This document shows positions 58,868 through 64,000 of a DNA stretch of 64,000 nucleotides, in pieces. The stretch is from Branchiostoma belcheri (taxonomy: Eukaryota > Chordata > Leptocardii > Amphioxiformes > Branchiostomatidae). The first letter of the stretch is position 1; the number at the start of each line of letters is the position of its first letter. The stretch spans positions 537,651-601,650 of the forward strand of contig NW_017803069.1 of NCBI RefSeq assembly GCF_001625305.1, in the 5' to 3' direction. The notes beneath the pieces were generated by a model, which ran no database searches, was not told where the DNA came from, and saw only the letters and a list, made by a program, of their open reading frames with translations. The position numbers and the translations under genes are program-made.

Positions 58868-60440
58868 TCATAACGATCTGACTATTCACTGTGACCTAAC
58901 CTACAAACGCGCCCCCCACACTACATGTATACAGGCGGTGTTGTGGCTTCAGTCAGGCGCCATGACTAACAACATGTCTGAAGGTTAACATGACGTCATC
59001 TGCCCTCAAAGCCGCGTAGACATAGTAAGATTTCCGCCGTATTAAGCGAGCAGAATGTATCAGTTTGTCATTAAATCTCAGAACAGAACTTCATCGACAT
59101 CGGTAAAGATTTATAACATCTTGTAATTCAGCGATAACGATTTGGATCGTAAAGACGGTGAGATCGTGTTTATATCGACCACATTGTGTATACATAGCAG
59201 CTAATTGAGTCACACCTTTACATGGCGTTCTTGTGTAACCAGCATTTCGGGTATGCCAAGACACGGTTCAACACGAACCCGAGTCGTGTCAGGCGTTCAA
59301 AATAGTTAGTAGCCCCAGCTTTACCGTCTGTGACCAGCGTAAAACCGTAAAGGAGGCATAAATAACACTAATGTTTTAATACTAAGTTTAGTGATTGAGT
59401 TTAATACTACCGATCACGTACCTGTTATGTATGTGGCGTATCCCGTACTGAGGACTGTTAACGTAGAAGCTGAGCAGTAACAACCCTTTTATACTCTTTT
59501 ATCTTGCCCCTGCGATCTTCTAACCTTAAGTCCTGTTGTCAGTGACAGGAAGAGAAGACAGGAAGGCTGGCCGTGTTGACCGGACAAAGTTCCGAGGTTT
59601 CCCTCTCACAAACACGGCGGGAAATGACGAGTACGTGAGACACAGACTCCCGCCACGTGCGGGACAGGCTTCAGCACACCACACAAACACACCTCCAGGG
59701 GAGAACCACTAGATATCCCGTCTGGGGGGCAGCCCAGGCAACAACCTAGGTCAATGAACTTACATGTATAGTCTCATCGCGTATGATTGTTGTCATAACT
59801 GGAAAGCTTACCATTACATGCATTGTAAGTATTCGTATGCAATATCTGAAATAGTCACTAAGTTCATAACCGTCGCCACAGGAGACCATTTTCTCCTTCA
59901 TTGCGTCGTTGGTTTGATTTTTAAATTTAAAAATTAAATTTAAAATTTAAAAATGCATAATACATGTGAATTCAATATTCATATTGCGTCCTATGTACTG
60001 CTTCTAAGTATCGCGATCTTTATTCAAAGGCATGGCGTATCCTCGACGGTATTACTCTATGGTTACGTTAGTCTGGTTCCCCTGTTGCTGGCTACCACAA
60101 CAAGGGACCCTAGTACGGAGGATGGTAAACCAGGCTAGATTTGCTTTGGGAACCCATATTCTGACATGGCGAAACATCCCGTGTTTAATTTGACAATTTC
60201 TGCCCCTCCCACGTCCGTTCGTCCTTTAACTCCAGGCGTGCCGACAGGTCCAACCTGTCCATCTGTAATGACAGAGATATAGACACACATTGTAGGGTAC
60301 ATTGTAGGCCATTACAGGAGGGTGTCGGTCTGACATCGATACAATGGGAGATAAGTACCTTTTCAAAACAAGTCTGAATGTCACACACCGGTTACACCCA
60401 TCACCGCTTCTTCACACGTACGTATCAAGCTATTAAAATT
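58868..60440. other. Unassigned stretch
   Basis: No gene-level evidence. Contains an AT palindrome-like run near 59920-59952 and a moderately GC-rich part at 59540-59740. The hydrophobic 61-aa frame at 59953-60138 has no supporting feature. Confidence 0.4.
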
Positions 60441-60740
60441 GTTCAACATTACATCCAATGCAATTTCAGGGGCGGCAAAACAAAAACAAAAATATTCTGG
60501 ATGATCGAGGGAATCTGTCTGATATTGACATTACTGAAGTTCTGCTGCAGTACCAAGGTCACCCACCAGGAGGTCTATATTTGACCTTGACCTTTGTCTT
60601 CCTATGACCTACCAAGATACCCAATATCATCACAATCCACAAAGGCGTTCTGAAGTTATGCGCGCTGACTACAAATGTGCGGAAACACAGACAGACAGAC
60701 AAGCAGACACACCAAAAACAAAACTTCGCTTTTTCATGGC
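60441..60740. repeat. MITE fragment joined to a repeat end shared with 30620-30750
   Basis: ACATCCAATGCAATTTCAGG to GAATCTGTCTGATATTGACA is a terminus of the 4571-4953 family. It runs into GAAGTTCTGCTGCAGTACCA, CACCAGGAGGTC and ACAATCCA..AAG, matching the right part of the element at 29916-30809. This indicates one insertion into another or a chimeric end. Confidence 0.6.
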
Positions 60741-61000
60741 CGCCGCAGCACAAGTCTGGGAGGAGGCTACTTCGCGCCAAGGTTACGGCCGACACTGAAC
60801 CGCCCCTCGCTCGCGACAGCTGCCGGCTGTCAAAGGTCCCATGACCGGCTGACAGGTTGGCAGGTTGCCTGAAGAAGCTGAGTGGTAGTCAGGACCGCCG
60901 CTAGCCAGGATGTCGCCCGGCCGGCTGACGTTCTTACATTCACAATGACAAACCCGGATCCTGTTTGTCATATGGTGAACGGTCACCGACTCATGGATTA

Positions 61001-61338
61001 CGGAATCCAATGCAGTTGTTTAATAGAGTTTGGAAACCCTATTTTTCAGAGCCAATATTCTAGTCATTTAACTAAGTTGAAATCACACCATCTCACTGTA
61101 TATTCACTCTCATGGAGCAAGAGTTCCCAAAATTCGGACGGAAAATGGTTACTGGAAGGGCTCTGGGCTGATTTTTAGGGTACCATCCAGAAAATAAAAG
61201 ACTCATCTTGGAGCTTGTTTCAGCAGTTTTAAATGCTCAAAGTCTGAAATGAGAAGCAGTTTCACTTATGTCAATATAACAAAGATTGCCTTATTCAGAA
61301 TATTTCCAGTTTTGCTGCCCTGAAATGTATGCCTTTAA
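61001..61338. repeat. MITE of the 4571-4953 family (subfamily of 45025-45375)
   Basis: Left CGGAATCCAATGCAGTTG, right TGCTGCCCTGAAATGTATGC CTTTAAG. Internal GGTACCATCCAGAAAATAAA matches the inverse of 45025-45375. Confidence 0.75.
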
Positions 61339-62200
61339 GAAAGAAACGCACACACAACATGATTTATTTTCGTCGTATTTCTTTTCAGGAAGTCCTCCAG
61401 AATCTTAAGGGCCAAGGTTCTAAACTATCGGCCGATCGCTATCAGAGAAACTAGATTACAGGGAGAAGGCCAGCCTAGATTGTCTGAACAAATGTAATTT
61501 TTCTGCGTACGTCAGATCATGATTTCGATTCGTGGATTTAAACAACCGTCTTATCATTCCTATCTTAGGTGGACCGTCCATTGCCAAATGCTCAGTCATG
61601 ATGCTTTTGGCAACTCGCCATACTATAATTGTTATTTATGAAGGCTTGAATAGTGCACAAGTTGCTCTAACGTTTCATTATTAAGTTGGTTGAAGTCTTC
61701 AGATACATAGCTCTTGACCAGCTCTTGGCGGACTGCCACAAATAACAAAAGGCTGCAACAAAACTTCCCACCGTCCCTCCCCCGGTAAGATACTTGGTTC
61801 TCCCCCAGAGTGTCACATACATTGTATATCGTTGCCGCGCCGCCAAAGAAAAGGCCGAGGTTAGAACGCAACCTGACCCAGATTCAACATGACAGGCCAG
61901 CAGGTGCCACTACAACAAATCCACACTTATACTGAGAAACCACTCCATACCTTACCATGTAGAGCTACCGCTGGTACTATTTCAATCCAAGCAAGCACTT
62001 TTAATCCAAGTAGGCACTTAATCATAGAAGCTGATTACGAATCAGTGAGTGGTCCTGTCTCATTGAAATTCTGATATTTTAGAGATAACGAAAATCTGAC
62101 TGTGTAGAAAGATTTACTACAAATAGAACACGTCTAACGATGCATATATGAAAAGGCTAGGGTCGTCAGTTGTTTACTAGTATTAGTTTCCTCACATATT
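61339..62200. other. Unassigned stretch
   Basis: No supported feature. The minus 79-aa frame at 61632-61871 looks fortuitous. Confidence 0.4.
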
Positions 62201-62390
62201 AATCTCTAAGCAGATTTTTAGTGGCTGCAAGACAGTATCAAATCGACAGGGTAGTACTAGTATCCATCTGCCACCGGCGTAAAGGAAGATATACCAGTAC
62301 AAAGGAAAGCCCTCTAATCTAAAAGCCTAAACACGTCAGAAATAAGCCGAAGACTAAACCTCTAGATCTGCTTGGAGAGTAACATACCAT
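62201..62390. repeat. 190-bp MITE (AATCTCTAAGCAGAT ends)
   Basis: Left TTAATCTCTAAGCAGAT and right ATCTGCTTGGAGAGTAA are inverses with two mismatches. Internal TAGTGGCTGCAAGACAGTAT is shared with 380-485, 43000-43135 and 55441-55620. Confidence 0.75.
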
Positions 62391-62687
62391 ACCGTACAGC
62401 ACATGTCTAGGTGTAAATGTGTCTTGTGGTGACTTACATAATATCCATGTGAGTATGGTGTGTCCTTGAGTTTCTTAGATCATATCATATAAAAACACAG
62501 CTTTATAGATTTATCGAGCGAAACTGACCCTGCCGACATCCCGGTATGACCGGGGCTCAAGACCAGACGTGCGTGACAAGACCCACCTGTTGTGCAACCA
62601 CGTACGTCCCTGGTCCAACCGAAACATGGTGAACAAACTGGATATACTTTCCCCTCCTCTTGGCAGCAGCAAAACGACCTTGGCGGG

Positions 62688-62843
62688 TATAAAACGTCCT
62701 TCTTAGTAGTCCCCTGACTGTTCCCTCTGGATGTTCCTTCAGTTTGTACCGAAGACCGTTGGCTGATCTTCGTTTTATCTTCTCGTGTATTTCAAGAGCT
62801 TACGTTGACTTGCCACACAGCTCCCCAAGAGAGAGGGAACTAC
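62688..62843 (+). promoter_or_regulatory. Candidate TATA promoter and non-coding first exon
   Basis: TATAAAA at 62688-62694 is followed, about 150 nt later, by a strong donor AC|GTAAGT (exon end 62843). A possible second, 27-nt exon 63360-63386 has an acceptor (CCACAG), an ATG in good context (ACAATGG) and a donor (GTAAGA). If real, they start a gene running off the right edge. It rests on short signals only. Confidence 0.25.
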
Positions 62844-63639
62844 GTAAGTCGGAGATAGAGTATCGGTCGGAATCCTGTTTCTGAAATTCACGACATTCCT
62901 GAGTACCCGGGCTTACAGAGGGCGCCTGACCGAGAAAAATGTGTCGAACACTTGAAGAGGTCAGACGATTGAACCTTGGAGCCTCGTACTACAAGAAGGG
63001 ACGGTACGTTATATACCGTATAGAGCCGTGTGGAGTGAAAGACTGTCTTATACGGTGCTCGCTTAGTAAATACATGTGTTTGTATTGTAATCATGTGACA
63101 TGTGTTTAGAACAGTGAGGCAAAGATGTACTTTAAAAAGGTCTTCATTCATTCATTATTTTGTGTGTGCGTGTGTCCCGCAATAATTTTGAACTAGATTA
63201 CAAATATACATATTATTAACCGAATTCATTTCGAGGACATTTTTACAACATTTCGACCTTCTTCCACCTCTTTGCTTCAACGTAATCTAGAAATACGACC
63301 TGAGATTTTTAACAACAGGTAGTCTTTTCTTTAAGCAAGGGCACGATCTCCTACCACAGCAACAATGGGTTTGTCCCCAGGACTTGGTAAGAGTACACCA
63401 TGTTCGGGTGACAAGGCGAGCACAAAGGTAGTCGTGGAGCGGAGGAAAGTTTAGCGGGAATGTGTCGTTTGCTAAACAACGTTCCGCTGGAGTTTTGTCA
63501 ACACATTACGTCAATGCGCGGCAGAGATTTTAGAGCTATCAACATTCAAAGTTTATAGGGACAGTTCAGAAATGATCTAGGGCGAGTTTTAACTGTAATT
63601 CCCAACACAGCATGTATGATGTCAAAATTTGAAAATGTA

Positions 63640-63735
63640 GGAATCTTTCTTTTTTTTGGCCTGCCCTTTTTTGCCCTATCAAATTAGATTTGCAGTCTAC
63701 GGAGGATGTCATCCATAAAATTTACCTGCTGTGGC
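63640..63735. repeat. Terminal fragment of the 54157-54566 MITE family
   Basis: ATCAAATTAGATTTGCAGTC, CGGAGGATGTCAT and TTTACCTGCTGTGG match the right end of 54157-54566. Confidence 0.65.
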
Positions 63736-64000
63736 GAGTAAGGGGTGACGCGAGTACTGGAGTAGGGCACAGGAGGCGGACACAATAGACGGTCACCACA
63801 GGCGGACTGTACCATTTCATGTGCAGGGGAGGGGCAATATCTGAAATTCAATGCCGTGTCCTGTTACACACATTTTTGCCTACTCGCTGCCCCTCTATTA
63901 CATTACAAAGCACGGAAACATAATTTTTTGCCAAATATGTTTGGGAGTATTTTGCAAATTACGTAAATTATGATCATATCCGATATCCTGTATTTCGTAT

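Noticed and set aside
62821-63151. 87-aa minus frame near the right edge as a gene
   Set aside because: No domain and no conserved features. The plus-strand TATA/donor signals in the same area are the more interesting reading, though also weak.

Overview
The window is animal (metazoan) genomic DNA: intron-rich protein genes with GT-AG splice sites, multi-domain animal proteins and dense small inverted-repeat transposons. Gene content, about 41% GC by eye, and the families of short AT-rich MITEs suggest an invertebrate deuterostome. A cephalochordate (Branchiostoma-like) is my best guess; this is inference, not proof. One 20-N assembly gap lies at 6975-6994. I see no bacterial, CRISPR, LTR-retroelement or virus-like element.

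Layout. (1) 198-4321 (+) and 5961-13621 (-) are two lysosomal glucosylceramidase (GBA, GH30) genes lying tail to tail, with identical intron positions. The first lacks its 5' exons, which lie left of the window. (2) 14028-24595 (+) is ANKLE1 (ankyrin repeats, LEM domain, GIY-YIG nuclease). It starts 406 bp from the minus-strand GBA start, so the two share a head-to-head promoter. Its predicted product is 2001 aa, roughly three times the human length. (3) 27231-35409 (-) is an RNF126/RNF115-type RING E3 ligase in ten exons (278 aa). (4) 38890-42954 (+) is a divergent ST6GALNAC-type sialyltransferase with one apparent extra G in a homopolymer. (5) 47432-48302 (-) is a PDZ-LIM (PDLIM) gene whose PDZ and LIM domains sit in one intronless exon, with a plausible upstream exon at 50899-51053. 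(6) From about 51 kb to the end I find no convincing gene. That part has a GC-rich island with E2F-like sites (about 51.7-52.66 kb), minisatellites, MITEs, and a possible TATA promoter with a non-coding first exon at 62.69-62.84 kb.

The genes form no operon-like pathway. GBA acts in lysosomal glucosylceramide breakdown, ANKLE1 in resolving DNA bridges, RNF126 in ubiquitination and quality control, ST6GALNAC in O-glycan sialylation in the Golgi, and PDLIM as an actin/alpha-actinin scaffold. The link between them is positional: human homologs of four genes lie at 1q21-22 (GBA1, RNF115) and 19p13 (ANKLE1, RNF126), members of one vertebrate paralogon, so the order looks like preserved ancestral linkage.

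Exon boundaries were built by hand from splice signals, reading phase and family similarity. The complete models for GBA, ANKLE1 and RNF126 each sum to an exact multiple of three. The repeats are mostly MITE families shared between introns of different genes, several lying within 5-20 bp of splice sites.
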